Counted from the stretch's first letter, positions 16,154-25,412 are shown. The stretch is 64,000 bases of DNA from an uncultured Prevotella sp. (GCA_900547005.1 URER01000001.1:1-64000); one strand, 5' to 3'. The notes: a model not told the origin generated them from the sequence alone. Made by a program: numbers and translations.

Positions 16154-17212
16154 ATGAGAACAGAGCATCTGCTCATAATACGTCTTTCGGCAATAGGAGA
16201 TGTGGCCATGCTTGTGCCTGTGGTGGCTTCCTTAGCAAAGCAATATCCTAACCTGAGAATAACCGTACTGAGCAAGCCGTTCGCACGAGCGCTCTTCGAG
16301 AACATGGGTTCCAATGTGGGATTCATGGAATTCGACCTGACGAAAGACAATCATGGAATACACGGTCTGAACACCCTTTACAGGCGACTGGTGGCCAAGC
16401 GCTTCACCGCCATTGCCGATATGCACGACGTGCTGCGCACGAAATATCTGCGTATGCGCTTCAACATCGGCCGATTCAGAGTGGAACACATCGACAAGCA
16501 CCGCGCGGAGAAACGCGAACTGTGCAACCCCGACAACAAGAACAAGCAGCAGTTGCCCACTTCTTTCGACAACTATGCCGATGTTTTGGCACGTTTAGGC
16601 TACCCCGTAACACTCGATTTCACATCCATCTTCCCCCCGACAGGCGGTCCGCTCCGCTTGTTGCCCCCTGCCATAGGCGAGAAAAAAGCCTTCCAGCAGT
16701 GGATTGGCATCGCGCCCTTCGCGGCCCACGCCGGCAAGATTTATCCCGTAGATAAGATGGAAAGCGTGATAGAACTTCTTTGCAAGCGCCACCCGAATTG
16801 CCGTATATTCCTGTTCGGAGGCGGAGCTGATGAACATAAGGTCATGAGCGACTGGGAGACGCGGTTCAAGCAATGCATAAACGCTTCGGCTCATGCGGCC
16901 GGACTGCTTCCCGAGCTAATCCTCATGAGCCACCTCGACGTGATGCTCTCGATGGACAGTGCTAATATGCACCTTGCATCGATAACCGGTACGAAGGTTG
17001 TGAGCGTGTGGGGAGCCACCCATCCTTACGCCGGATTCATGGGATGGAACCAAGACGAGGCCAATGCCGTGCAACTTCCGTTGCCATGCCGGCCGTGCAG
17101 CGTCTACGGAAACAAGCCCTGCCGGAGCAACGACTACGCCTGTCTGCAAGGCATTACGCCCGAAATGATAGCCGACAAGATAGATACAGTTCTAAATAAT
17201 ATTAACAATTAA
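16154..17212 (+). CDS. Glycosyltransferase family 9 (heptosyltransferase-like)
   Basis: 352 aa. Begins LLIIRLSAIGDVAMLVPVVASL, the standard N-terminal strand-loop-helix of GT9 lipopolysaccharide heptosyltransferases (WaaC/WaaF type). The C-terminal half has FAAHAGKIYPVDKMESVIELL, IFLFGGG and the nucleotide-sugar site LDVMLSMDSANMHLASITGT with VSVWGATHP. It is expected to add a heptose or another sugar to the lipid A core on the cytoplasmic face of the inner membrane. Follows DUF4254 in the same operon and precedes the rubredoxin by 15 nt. Confidence 0.88.
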   Translation: MRTEHLLIIRLSAIGDVAMLVPVVASLAKQYPNLRITVLSKPFARALFENMGSNVGFMEFDLTKDNHGIHGLNTLYRRLVAKRFTAIADMHDVLRTKYLRMRFNIGRFRVEHIDKHRAEKRELCNPDNKNKQQLPTSFDNYADVLARLGYPVTLDFTSIFPPTGGPLRLLPPAIGEKKAFQQWIGIAPFAAHAGKIYPVDKMESVIELLCKRHPNCRIFLFGGGADEHKVMSDWETRFKQCINASAHAAGLLPELILMSHLDVMLSMDSANMHLASITGTKVVSVWGATHPYAGFMGWNQDEANAVQLPLPCRPCSVYGNKPCRSNDYACLQGITPEMIADKIDTVLNNINN

Positions 17213-17227
17213 ACAAAAGGAAAGGTT

Positions 17228-17389
17228 ATGAAAAAGTACATTTGCGACGTATGCGGGTACGTTTACGACCCGGAAGTAGGAGACCCGGAAAGCGGAATAG
17301 CTCCCGGAACAGCTTTTGAAGACATTCCCGAAGACTGGGTATGCCCTCTCTGCGGTGTTGGTAAGGACGATTTCTCTGTTCAGGAGTAA
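17228..17389 (+). CDS. Rubredoxin
   Basis: 53 aa, found by direct reading. Sequence starts MKKYICDVCGYVYDPEVGD and ends WVCPLCGVGKDDFSVQE. The two CxxCG knuckles (C6-x2-C9 and C39-x2-C42) bind one iron, and the acidic hinge and aromatic residues are typical, so this is a complete classical rubredoxin. It transfers single electrons in the cytoplasm, often to rubrerythrin or superoxide-reducing systems in anaerobes. It starts 15 nt after the GT9 stop, so it may share that transcript, and is followed at once by a strong terminator. Confidence 0.95.
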   Translation: MKKYICDVCGYVYDPEVGDPESGIAPGTAFEDIPEDWVCPLCGVGKDDFSVQE

Positions 17390-17413
17390 GTTCAATCAGC
17401 AAGAATAACAATA

Positions 17414-17450
17414 AAAAAATGGTGTGCCAATTTTGACACACCATTTTTTT
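17414..17450. terminator. Strong intrinsic terminator after the rubredoxin gene
   Basis: AAAAAAATGGTGTG (17414-17427) pairs with CACACCATTTTTTT (17437-17450). The symmetric A and T tracts allow termination in both directions. Confidence 0.9.
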
Positions 17451-17566
17451 ATGTCTGTTTAGTGAGGTAAAAGGGTTCACCCGATAAATACGGGAACAGG
17501 TAAGGAAGATTCGCTTTATTAGCCCACAGCGAATAAAATACGACGCGATGATATTTATACAGTTTT

Positions 17567-17693
17567 TGTACAACGCCCATGTACAAACTGTACAGAGGCT
17601 TTGTAGCGTTAGTACAAAGGCTTTGTACTTTTAGTACATAGGCCATGTACTAAGAGTACAACACGCTTGTACAATTCTGTACTAACGGCACAG
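17567..17693. repeat. 22-nt periodic array of GTAC palindromes
   Basis: TGTA(C/G) starts at 17580, 17602, 17624, 17646 and 17668, exactly 22 nt apart. A second GTAC lies 10-11 nt into each unit. Units 1-3 share the linker AGGCTT or AGGCCA. An extra TGTAC lies at 17567. The rest of the gap 17390-17766, between convergent genes, holds the terminator and no gene. Two further arrays of the same period but different core are at 25803 and 42781. Confidence 0.85.
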
Positions 17694-17766
17694 TCTCCAT
17701 AGATTATGCTATTTGGGTTTTATCTGACAGCTATAATACTGTTTAATTTGTCCCCGCCTCACGACC

Positions 17767-19440
17767 TCATGAAGTTTTCTCCACACGCAAGACATCATCG
17801 CAGTAGTCGACGACGGCAAGGCGATGGGTGATGAAAATTATGGTTTTGTCATGTGAAGCAAGGATGTTCTTGAGCAGACGACGCTCGGTATCGGGGTCGA
17901 GGGCGCTCGTAGCCTCATCAAAAAGCATGACGGAACGGTTGCGCAACAGGGCGCGCGCAATACTGATACGCTGCGCCTGTCCCTCGCTGAGCCCCCCACC
18001 CTTCTCTGCGCAGGCCGTGTCGAGACCGTCGGGAAGGTCAAAGACGAACTCGGCGCAACTCTTTATTAACGCCTCGCGCATCTCCTCATCAGTGGCATTG
18101 TGCTTACCTAAGCGCAGATTCTCACGGATAGTGCCGCTCAGCAGCGTGTTTCCCTGCGGAACATACACGAAGTTGGCACGCAAGCGGGGCGTAAGCTGCC
18201 GTTCTTCCACATTATTATATATATGCAACGAACCCGACTGCGGTTGCAAGAGAGCCAGCAACATACGCACGAGGGTGGTCTTTCCGGCTCCCGTCTCGCC
18301 CAGGATGGCCGTGCAACAGCCTGGTCGGAAATCAAAGGAAAGGTTGTCTATCACGTTGGTTTCGCCATCCTGATAGGCGTATGAGACATTATCGAGGAGC
18401 ACGCCGCAAGGCGCGTCGAGCACAATCGGGTCGCCCTGCTCCTCAAGCGGGTCTTCTTCGAGTTCCATCAGCCTCTCGGCGGCCGTGAAGACACTCACAA
18501 ATGCAGGCACGAGCTTCGTAAGACTGCGTGCCGGACCTTGTATTTTCGCCACCAACTGGAGGAAAGCCGTCATGCCACCGAATGACAGTGTGCCGGCCGA
18601 CATACGCACGGCAGCCCACAGGAAAGCCACGAGGTAGCCGAGGGCGAAACCGAAATTTAGAATGAAATTGCTGAATACACTGAACGAGGTGCGCCTGACT
18701 ACATTCCGGCGAAGCTCGCTCTGAGTGTTTTCGAGACGGTTTATCATGAATCCTCCGCTCTCCAGCGTCTTCACTAACATACGGTTTTGCGTGATTTCCT
18801 GCATGAAAGCCTGCACCTTTGAGTCGCTGTCGCGCACTTGCCGGGTGAGTCCGCGCATCTGTCTTATATAAATTTTGCTCACGAGGACAAACAACGGCAC
18901 CATAGCCGCAACAAGAACGGCGAGACGCCACTCCATAGACGCGAGATAAGAGAACGCGCCGATGAACATAGCCAGTACGGAGAGGGCGGATGGAAGGGTT
19001 TCCGTGAGGAAGTTTACAACGTTTGTAACATCAAATTCGAGCCTGTTGAGCACATCGCCGGAATGTCTTGACTCCTTGCCGCGCCACTCCGAACGCAGTA
19101 TCCGGTCGAGAACACGCTGCTGCATACGGTTCTGCGCCTTTATGCCGAGCAGGTTTCTTATCCATATTCCAGAGATATTGAGCGCGAAATCAATTAGGAT
19201 GAGTGCCCCCATGAACGCCACGGCCATATAGATATTGCCCTGTTCATCGCCGGAAGCCACATCGATGGCGTGCTTCACAGCCCACACCTGCGTCAGACTG
19301 ACACCCACCGAGAGCAGTCCGACAACGGCATTGAGGGCAGCCTGCAATCGGTTGCCCCGCCATGCTCTCCACAACCATCGCAGTATCTCACTTATCTTAT
19401 AGTTTGTTTCCGGGATTTTCAGCCAGCGTCTTATGTTCAT
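17767..19440 (-). CDS. ABC transporter, fused permease and ATPase (MsbA/lipid exporter-like half transporter)
   Basis: 557 aa. Six hydrophobic segments in the first ~310 residues (ABC transporter type 1 fold), then a nucleotide-binding domain with Walker A GETGAGKTT, Q-loop YVPQGNTLLSG, signature LSEGQAQR, Walker B VMLFDEATSALD and the switch His in FITHRLAV. Half transporters of this type work as homodimers and export lipids, peptides or drugs; the substrate cannot be read from sequence. It stands alone, with an array of GTAC repeats at its 3' side and a P-type element at its 5' side. Confidence 0.9.
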   Translation of the reverse strand: MNIRRWLKIPETNYKISEILRWLWRAWRGNRLQAALNAVVGLLSVGVSLTQVWAVKHAIDVASGDEQGNIYMAVAFMGALILIDFALNISGIWIRNLLGIKAQNRMQQRVLDRILRSEWRGKESRHSGDVLNRLEFDVTNVVNFLTETLPSALSVLAMFIGAFSYLASMEWRLAVLVAAMVPLFVLVSKIYIRQMRGLTRQVRDSDSKVQAFMQEITQNRMLVKTLESGGFMINRLENTQSELRRNVVRRTSFSVFSNFILNFGFALGYLVAFLWAAVRMSAGTLSFGGMTAFLQLVAKIQGPARSLTKLVPAFVSVFTAAERLMELEEDPLEEQGDPIVLDAPCGVLLDNVSYAYQDGETNVIDNLSFDFRPGCCTAILGETGAGKTTLVRMLLALLQPQSGSLHIYNNVEERQLTPRLRANFVYVPQGNTLLSGTIRENLRLGKHNATDEEMREALIKSCAEFVFDLPDGLDTACAEKGGGLSEGQAQRISIARALLRNRSVMLFDEATSALDPDTERRLLKNILASHDKTIIFITHRLAVVDYCDDVLRVEKTS

Positions 19441-19448
19441 AATTTTTC

Positions 19449-19604
19449 TTTAGAGGTGAGAGGTAAGAAGTAAGAGGTAAGAGAAATGCTTTATCAAGCG
19501 AAGAAAGAAAAGAGAAGATGGAAGAATCAAATACCTAAAAGGTAATGTCTGAATCCTGTCTCCAGTCTCCTTTTTACTTCCCCCACCGGGGGGCAGGGGG
19601 CTTT
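19449..19604. repeat. Mosaic low-complexity element (P-type) with GC-rich tail
   Basis: Located between the ABC transporter and nadK. Purine tandem GAGGTGAGAGGTAAGAAG (from 19454), core 19485-19504 (matches the reverse of 85-104 in 18 of 20), purine tract, core GGAAGAATCAAATACC-TAAA-AGGTAATGTCTGAA (19520-19553, reverse of 18-48), then a GC-rich hairpin CCCCCACCGGGGGGCAGGGGGC (19579-19601) running into the nadK 3' end. Confidence 0.8.
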
Positions 19605-20490
19605 ATTGCCTTTGGTCGGCACCCCACATCATCTTCTCGCGCAGCGTGGAGAAGTATCTCACGCCCGTGCGTTTCACTATCCTGACGCTGTAAGGAGCTT
19701 TCTTGATGGTCAGCAGTGCGTCTTCGCCCAAGCTCTCGGAACGTCCGTCAATGGCCACAAGCAGATTGTGGGAACGGCTTTCCACCTTCAACGTAATCTC
19801 GGAATCGTCGGAAACGACAATCGGGCGCACATTAAGTGAGTGCGGAGCGACCGGAGTGAGGCAGAGAGTACCGGTATTTGGTACGATAATCGGACCTCCG
19901 TTGGACAGCGAATAGGCTGTGGAACCGGTCGGAGTGGACACTATCAGACCGTCGGCGAGGTATGTTACGAGATGCTCGCCGTTGATGCTCGCGCGTATTG
20001 AAATCATCGATGCGTTGTCGCGCTTCAATACCGAGATGTCGTTCAGGGCGAAAGGATTCTCCCGAAGTGTCTCTCCTTCGACCTCAAGACGTATCACCCG
20101 ATGTTCCTCCAACGAAAAAGAGCCGTTGTAAATGGCCTCAATGGCCTCCTCAATCTCTCCGGGCAACACGTCGGCAAGGAATCCGAGGCGACCCATATTC
20201 ACTCCGAGAACCGGTATTTGCTTTGCTCCGACACGGCTTGCGGCTTTCAGGAAGGTGCCGTCTCCGCCCATCGAGATTACGAAATCGGCGTCGAAGTCGC
20301 CACCCTCAAACACTTTCGTCGCGCAAACATCAATCTTCTGCTCCTTGACAAGGAAATTATAAAAAGTCTTATCGATATAGATATCGGCCTCATGCGAAGC
20401 CAAACAACCTAATATCTTGCCGATAGAGGCCGACTTGTGAGCCTGGTATTCGTTGCCAAAAAGTGCGAAACGGAGTTTCTTATAAGTCAT
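19603..20490 (-). CDS. nadK: NAD kinase
   Basis: 295 aa, cytoplasmic. Contains the diagnostic GGDGT motif (75-79, SMGGDGTFLKAA), the NADP-binding NMGRLGFL segment and GSTAYSLSNGGPI of the ATP-NAD kinase family. It phosphorylates NAD to NADP using ATP or polyphosphate. The frame is open 51 codons further upstream (to 20643) but that stretch (MPYLFPVYNF and on) overlaps the DJ-1 start and the divergent promoters; ATG at 20490 (MTYKKLRFALFGNEYQ) fits the family N-terminus. Confidence 0.95.
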   Translation of the reverse strand: MTYKKLRFALFGNEYQAHKSASIGKILGCLASHEADIYIDKTFYNFLVKEQKIDVCATKVFEGGDFDADFVISMGGDGTFLKAASRVGAKQIPVLGVNMGRLGFLADVLPGEIEEAIEAIYNGSFSLEEHRVIRLEVEGETLRENPFALNDISVLKRDNASMISIRASINGEHLVTYLADGLIVSTPTGSTAYSLSNGGPIIVPNTGTLCLTPVAPHSLNVRPIVVSDDSEITLKVESRSHNLLVAIDGRSESLGEDALLTIKKAPYSVRIVKRTGVRYFSTLREKMMWGADQRQ

Positions 20491-20549
20491 ATCTGCTGTT
20501 TTTAATAATTCTTTTACATCCCGAACGTGGCTATATCGCCATTTATTCG

Positions 20550-20595
20550 TATATTTGCAATGTAATGTCGCTATGCTAAAGACAATGCAAAAATA
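20550..20595. promoter_or_regulatory. Divergent promoters for DJ-1 (+) and nadK (-)
   Basis: Plus strand: TATATTTG at 20550-20557, a full -7 box about 80 nt before the DJ-1 ATG. Minus strand: TATTTTTG (complement of 20588-20595), about 98 nt before the nadK ATG. Neither has a clear TTG at the expected -33 distance. The two boxes are 30 bp apart, so the transcripts would overlap at their 5' ends. Confidence 0.55.
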
Positions 20596-20636
20596 CATTA
20601 TTTTAATGAGAATAAAGTTATAAACAGGAAATAAAT

Positions 20637-21215
20637 ATGGCAAAAGTATATGAATTCTTAGCTAACGGCTTCGAGGAAATCGAGGCTTTGGCACCAGTAG
20701 ACATCCTCAGGCGAGGAGGTGTAGAGATTAAGACGGTGAGCGTAACAGGCTCTAAAGAGGTTGAAACTTCGCACGGAATAAGCATGAAAGCCGACCTTCT
20801 GTTTGAGGAATGCGGCGACTTTTCTGATGCTGATATGCTTATGTTGCCGGGCGGGTTACCCGGTTCTACATCACTGAATGAACACGAGGGACTGCGCAAA
20901 CTGCTTGTTAGGCACGCCGAAACAGGCAAACGCATAGGTGCGATATGTGCCGCTCCGATGGTTCTCGGCTCTGTCGGACTGCTCAAAGGCAAGAAGGCAA
21001 CGTGCTACCCGGGCTTCGAGAAATTCCTCGACGGAGCTGAATACACTGCCGAACTGGTAACCGAGGACGGCAATATCATCACGGGCGAAGGTCCTGCGGC
21101 CACTCTTCCATACGCTTACACTATCCTCGCTTACTTCCGTGGAGACGAGGCTGCGGAGTCAATCATGCAGGGAATGATGTATAAACACCTTATTGACTCC
21201 CGGAGGGAGAAGTAG
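20637..21215 (+). CDS. DJ-1/PfpI-family protein
   Basis: 192 aa, cytoplasmic. Typical DJ-1 fold markers: E15 in NGFEEIEALAP, the nucleophile elbow GAICAAPMVL with C104, and PGGLPGSTSLNEH. The Glu-Cys pair is the reactive centre of the DJ-1 superfamily (glyoxalase III/deglycase-like or chaperone functions proposed; bacterial YajL/ThiJ type). Specific function is uncertain. The 3' end runs straight into a P-type repeat, and the last codons (SRREK) may derive from it. Followed 95 nt later by ispD. Confidence 0.9.
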   Translation: MAKVYEFLANGFEEIEALAPVDILRRGGVEIKTVSVTGSKEVETSHGISMKADLLFEECGDFSDADMLMLPGGLPGSTSLNEHEGLRKLLVRHAETGKRIGAICAAPMVLGSVGLLKGKKATCYPGFEKFLDGAEYTAELVTEDGNIITGEGPAATLPYAYTILAYFRGDEAAESIMQGMMYKHLIDSRREK

Positions 21216-21304
21216 ACAGGAGACGGGAGACAGGAGTTCAGACAATACCATAAGCCTTTATGCCGGTATTCTCTTACCTCTCACCCCTTACCTCTTACCT
21301 CTAA
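21205..21304. repeat. Mosaic low-complexity element (P-type) between DJ-1 and ispD
   Basis: Purine arm GACAGGAGACGGGAGACAGG (from 21215), GTTCAGACAATACC (21236-21249), core CTTTATGCCGGTATTCTCT (21256-21274), then pyrimidine tandem of TTACCTCT units (to 21303). The core differs at a single position from the one inside the epimerase gene (27850-27868). Confidence 0.8.
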
Positions 21305-21310
21305 AAAGAT

Positions 21311-21988
21311 ATGAACACCAATTACATAATCATTGTGGCGGGCGGAAAAGGACTCCGCATGGGTGCCGACATACCGAAGCAGTTCTTACCGGTGTGCGGC
21401 AAGCCGGTGCTGATGCGCACCATCGAACGGTTCCACGAATACGACAACAGCCTGAATATCATCGTGGTGCTGCCACACGAACAGCAGGAATATTGGCGCA
21501 ACCTCTGCGCGGAATACGCATTCTGCATTCCGCACAAGATTGCCGACGGCGGTGCGACACGCTTCGAATCGTCACGCAACGGACTGGCTATGATTCCCGC
21601 CGAGGCCCACGGTGTGGTGGGAATACACGACGGCGTGCGGCCGTTTGTGGCGGTAGAGGTCATACGAAACTGCTTCGAGGCGGCACGAAAAGAGCTGGCC
21701 GCCATCCCGGTAATGCCCGTAACGGACACCCTACGGCTCATCAGTGGCGACAAACCGGCGCATAACGTGCTACGCAGCGACTACCGCATCGTGCAGACTC
21801 CGCAGACTTTCGACATAGACTTGGCCCGAAAGGCTTTTCAGCAACCCTACTGCGAGGCTTTCACCGACGACGCTTCGGTCGTGGAAAAGCTCGGAAACAA
21901 GGTAACAATGGTTGACGGCAACCGCGAGAACATCAAGATAACAACTCCTTTCGACCTCACCATTGCCGGGGCATTACTACAGAAATAG
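21311..21988 (+). CDS. ispD: 2-C-methyl-D-erythritol 4-phosphate cytidylyltransferase
   Basis: 225 aa. The N-terminal nucleotide-binding signature GGKGLRMGADIPKQF (11-25) and IHDGVRPFVA, VTDTLR and RIVQTPQTF segments are diagnostic of IspD. It forms CDP-methylerythritol from MEP and CTP in the non-mevalonate isoprenoid pathway. No IspF domain is fused. It ends 3 nt before recG, so the two genes are cotranscribed; this ispD-recG pairing is common in Bacteroidota. Confidence 0.95.
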   Translation: MNTNYIIIVAGGKGLRMGADIPKQFLPVCGKPVLMRTIERFHEYDNSLNIIVVLPHEQQEYWRNLCAEYAFCIPHKIADGGATRFESSRNGLAMIPAEAHGVVGIHDGVRPFVAVEVIRNCFEAARKELAAIPVMPVTDTLRLISGDKPAHNVLRSDYRIVQTPQTFDIDLARKAFQQPYCEAFTDDASVVEKLGNKVTMVDGNRENIKITTPFDLTIAGALLQK

Positions 21989-21991
21989 AAC

Positions 21992-24091
21992 ATGACTTCC
22001 ATCACCGAACAGGACATAATGTATCTGCCGGGCGTGGGACCGCGGCGCAAAGAGATTCTGAGTAAGGAACTCGGAATCAGCACCTATCGTGATTTGCTGG
22101 AGTATTATCCATATAAATATGTGGACAGGAGCCGCATCTACCGCATCGCAGAGATTAGTCCGGATATGCCATTCGTGCAAATCCGCGGCCGGATACTGAG
22201 TTTCGAGGAGACAACACTCGGAGCGCGGAAGCGTCGGATCGTTGCCCATTTCAGCGACGGGAGCGGCGTTTGCGACCTGGTTTGGTTCAATGGCGGGAAG
22301 TATATATACGACAATTACAAGGTGGGCAGCGACTATGTGGTCTTCGGCAAGCCCACCGTGTTCAATCACCGCTATCAGATTTCGCACCCGGAGATTGAGG
22401 ACGGTGCGCAACTGAAGCTATCCGAGATGGGAATGCAGCCCTACTACATCACCACCGAGCGCATGAAGAAGGCGGGAATGATGTCGAGAGCCATCGAGAA
22501 ACTGGTGAAGACGATGCTCGAAAAGATTGCCACGCCACTCGAAGAGACCCTCCCGCCGTTCATCACGAGCCGCTTGAGACTCATCAGCCGAGACCGGGCA
22601 ATGCGACTGATACATTACCCCAAGAGCGCGGAGGATATGCAGCAGGCGCGCTTCCGGCTGAAGTTCGAGGAACTTTTCTACGTGCAGCTCAACATCTTGC
22701 GATACGCCAGCGACCACAAACGCAAGTACAAGGGATACATCTTCGGCCATATCGGCGAGCAGTTCAACGGATTTTATCACAACAACCTGCCCTTTGAACT
22801 TACCGGAGCGCAAAAAAGGGTGATACGCGAGATACGCACCGACATGAAATCGGGGCTGCAAATGAACCGCCTCTTGCAGGGCGATGTGGGTTCGGGAAAG
22901 ACTCTCGTTGCGCTGATGTCCATGCTCATAGCCATCGACAACGGCTTCCAGACCTGCATCATGGCACCCACCGAAATTCTCGCCGAGCAACATCTGCAAA
23001 CCATCAAGGGCTTTCTGAAAGGCATGAACCTGCGGGCGGAACTGCTCACCGGTATCGTGAAAGGCAAGCGTCGGCAGGAAATTCTCGATTCACTCGCCTC
23101 GGGCAGCATCGACATTCTCGTAGGCACACACGCGATAATAGAGGATAACGTGATGTTCCATAGGCTCGGCCTCGCTGTAATCGACGAGCAACACCGCTTC
23201 GGAGTGGCTCAACGCGCACGTCTGTGGACCAAAAGCGAGAAGCCACCGCACGTTCTCGTGATGACGGCTACGCCGATTCCGCGCACTCTCGCCATGACAA
23301 TTTACGGTGATTTGGATGTCAGCGTAATCGACGAACTGCCCCCGGGACGCAAGCCTATACAGACAATACACAAGTATGACGACCAGATGACGAGCCTCTA
23401 CGGCGGCATACGCAATCAGATAAACGCCGGCCGACAAGCCTACATCGTCTTCCCGCTGATAAAGGAAAGCGAGAAAAGCGACCTGAAAAACCTTGAGACA
23501 GGGTTTGAGTCGCTGAAAGAGATTTTCCCTGAGTTCAGCCTCAGCAAGGTACACGGCAAGATGAAACCGAAAGAAAAGGAAGAAGAGATGCAACGTTTTG
23601 TAAGCGGCGAGACACAGATTCTCGTGTCGACAACGGTCATCGAGGTGGGCGTAAACGTGCCAAACGCCTCGGTGATGGTAATCCTCGATGCCCAGCGGTT
23701 CGGCCTTTCACAGTTGCATCAGCTCCGTGGACGCGTGGGCCGCGGAGCGAAACAGAGTTTCTGCCTGCTCGTAACCAACCGCAAACTGAGCAAGGAAACC
23801 TCCAAGCGCATCGACATCATGTGCGACACGAACGACGGTTTCCAAATAGCCGAGGCCGACCTGAAGCTCCGCGGACCGGGCGACCTTGAGGGAACGCAGC
23901 AGAGTGGCATTGCTTTCGACCTGAAGATTGCCGACATTGCGCGTGACGGACAAATCGTGCAGCTCGCCCGTGAGGAGGCGCAGAAGATAATAAACGACGA
24001 CCCCACGTGTTCAAAACACGAATACCGGCTGCTTTGGGACCGACTCGCAGCATTGAGAAAAGACAATATCAACTGGGCGGCAATATCGTAA
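21992..24091 (+). CDS. recG: ATP-dependent DNA helicase RecG
   Basis: 699 aa. N-terminal wedge/OB domain (about 60-160; VQIRGRILSFEETT), then the helicase core: Walker A GDVGSGKTLVAL (~297-308), the RecG-type DEQH box IDEQHRFGV (398-401), MTATPIPRTLA (motif III), and motifs V-VI VSTTVIEVGVNVPNA and QLRGRVGRG. The C-terminal part contains DGFQIAEADLKLRGPGD. It remodels stalled replication forks and branch-migrates Holliday junctions. All motifs are intact. Cotranscribed with ispD. Confidence 0.97.
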   Translation: MTSITEQDIMYLPGVGPRRKEILSKELGISTYRDLLEYYPYKYVDRSRIYRIAEISPDMPFVQIRGRILSFEETTLGARKRRIVAHFSDGSGVCDLVWFNGGKYIYDNYKVGSDYVVFGKPTVFNHRYQISHPEIEDGAQLKLSEMGMQPYYITTERMKKAGMMSRAIEKLVKTMLEKIATPLEETLPPFITSRLRLISRDRAMRLIHYPKSAEDMQQARFRLKFEELFYVQLNILRYASDHKRKYKGYIFGHIGEQFNGFYHNNLPFELTGAQKRVIREIRTDMKSGLQMNRLLQGDVGSGKTLVALMSMLIAIDNGFQTCIMAPTEILAEQHLQTIKGFLKGMNLRAELLTGIVKGKRRQEILDSLASGSIDILVGTHAIIEDNVMFHRLGLAVIDEQHRFGVAQRARLWTKSEKPPHVLVMTATPIPRTLAMTIYGDLDVSVIDELPPGRKPIQTIHKYDDQMTSLYGGIRNQINAGRQAYIVFPLIKESEKSDLKNLETGFESLKEIFPEFSLSKVHGKMKPKEKEEEMQRFVSGETQILVSTTVIEVGVNVPNASVMVILDAQRFGLSQLHQLRGRVGRGAKQSFCLLVTNRKLSKETSKRIDIMCDTNDGFQIAEADLKLRGPGDLEGTQQSGIAFDLKIADIARDGQIVQLAREEAQKIINDDPTCSKHEYRLLWDRLAALRKDNINWAAIS

Positions 24092-24231
24092 TTATGTTAA
24101 AACGCGGTTACAAGCCGAGTCCGTTTGCAGCCCCTCAAACCAGCTAAGTTATTAGCCATCAGGATGATTTCATAATTGTTAAATAATGAACAAAAAACTG
24201 TTAACGCACACGCAGTTATAGATTTTTTTGT

Positions 24232-24239
24232 TATCTTTG
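24232..24239 (+). promoter_or_regulatory. -7 box of the M23 peptidase gene
   Basis: TATCTTTG within TTATCTTTGCAACG, about 110 nt before ATG 24349. No clear TTG at the expected distance. The long leader contains no obvious riboswitch. Confidence 0.55.
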
Positions 24240-24348
24240 CAACGTATTTGAAAGTTTCGCATAGAATTTTTGTATTGTTCATGTGAAATTTATCTATCAA
24301 TTGGAACTTTACTTTGTTCCTAAACAACCTAAAAAAAATAAGATAATT

Positions 24349-25338
24349 ATGTCTTTCAAGAAAGTAATTGAAAAATTTGCAGTAACATCTATAATGGCTT
24401 TTGCAGTCATTCCGGTAATGGGGCAGGACCTCATCGCACGTCAGGCACCGGTAGACCGCAAGAACAAAGCAGTGGAACAAATGGCTCTCAAAAACATCGC
24501 AGAGCGCGAAAATCTCGACAATCCGTCGTCAGATCTCTACGAAGAATGGGAGAACAGAAGGACACACGCTACATACAGACTTCCCGACAACTATAAAATA
24601 GACCTCCGCGGTTTTTGTATGCCGACAACAAGCCGTGTCGTAACGAGCAACTTCGGAGCACGTTGGGGACGCCAGCACAAAGGACTTGATATCAAAGTAT
24701 ATATCGGCGACACTATCCGCGCCGCTTTCTCTGGAAAAATCCGCATCGTAAGATATGAGCCGAAAGGCTACGGCAAGTATGTGGTGATTCGCCACAACAA
24801 CGGATTGGAGACCGTTTACGGCCACATGTCTGCACAGCTCGTCCGCGAAAATCAGGTAGTTCGCGCCGGACAGCCAATCGGTTTGGGTGGCAACACCGGC
24901 CGAAGCACCGGTTCGCACCTCCACTTCGAGACTCGTCTCTGTGGCGTTGCGCTGAACCCGGCATTGATGTTCGACTTCAAGAATCAGGACGTTACAGGCG
25001 ATTTCTATACTTATCGCAGAAGCACTAACGCGAGAGAGTCGGTGCAGGCAACGCAAATGCGTGGCAGAAACGACCAGCACGGCTACACCCGCGAGGATGT
25101 TCAAGGCACTAAAAAGACCACTACGGTAAGCAAGGCACCAGCCGCTCCTACTGCCGAGACAAAGGAGAAACCGACCGCTTCTAACAAGGCCGAAACCCGT
25201 TGGTATAAGGTGGGCAACGGCGACACAGTAGAGTCGGTAGCTGAGAAGAACGGTATCTCGGTCGAAACGCTCTGCCGTCTCAACCGCATAGGCCGCTACT
25301 CAAAACTCACAAGCGGTTCGCTGCTTAAATGTTCGTAA
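24349..25338 (+). CDS. Secreted M23-family endopeptidase with C-terminal LysM domain
   Basis: 329 aa. Signal peptide (MSFKKVIEKFAVTSIMAFAVIPVMGQ). Middle: M23/LytM metallopeptidase with NFGARWGRQHKGLD (zinc His and Asp), VIRHNNGLETVYGHMS and GRSTGSHLHFE (HxH zinc pair). A linker rich in Thr/Ala/Lys leads to a LysM domain (WYKVGNGDTVESVAEKNGIS), which binds glycan strands. It is predicted to cut peptidoglycan cross-links in the periplasm, in cell division or wall turnover. The frame extends to 24283, but the signal peptide sets the start at 24349. Confidence 0.93.
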   Translation: MSFKKVIEKFAVTSIMAFAVIPVMGQDLIARQAPVDRKNKAVEQMALKNIAERENLDNPSSDLYEEWENRRTHATYRLPDNYKIDLRGFCMPTTSRVVTSNFGARWGRQHKGLDIKVYIGDTIRAAFSGKIRIVRYEPKGYGKYVVIRHNNGLETVYGHMSAQLVRENQVVRAGQPIGLGGNTGRSTGSHLHFETRLCGVALNPALMFDFKNQDVTGDFYTYRRSTNARESVQATQMRGRNDQHGYTREDVQGTKKTTTVSKAPAAPTAETKEKPTASNKAETRWYKVGNGDTVESVAEKNGISVETLCRLNRIGRYSKLTSGSLLKCS

Positions 25339-25381
25339 GACACTTATATTTCATTTTTTCAAATTTAATCATAAAGACGAG

Positions 25382-25412
25382 GCTCGGTAATTGTGAAATT
25401 GCCGAGCTTTTT
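25382..25412 (+). terminator. Terminator of the M23 peptidase gene
   Basis: GCTCGGTAATT (25382-25392) and AATTGCCGAGC (25397-25407) form an 11-bp stem with one wobble and a 4-nt loop, followed by TTTTTATTT. Confidence 0.88.

Noticed and set aside
24097..24180. Possible tRNA-like sequence after recG
   Set aside because: No complete cloverleaf or T-arm consensus could be formed; no tRNA gene was found anywhere in the window.
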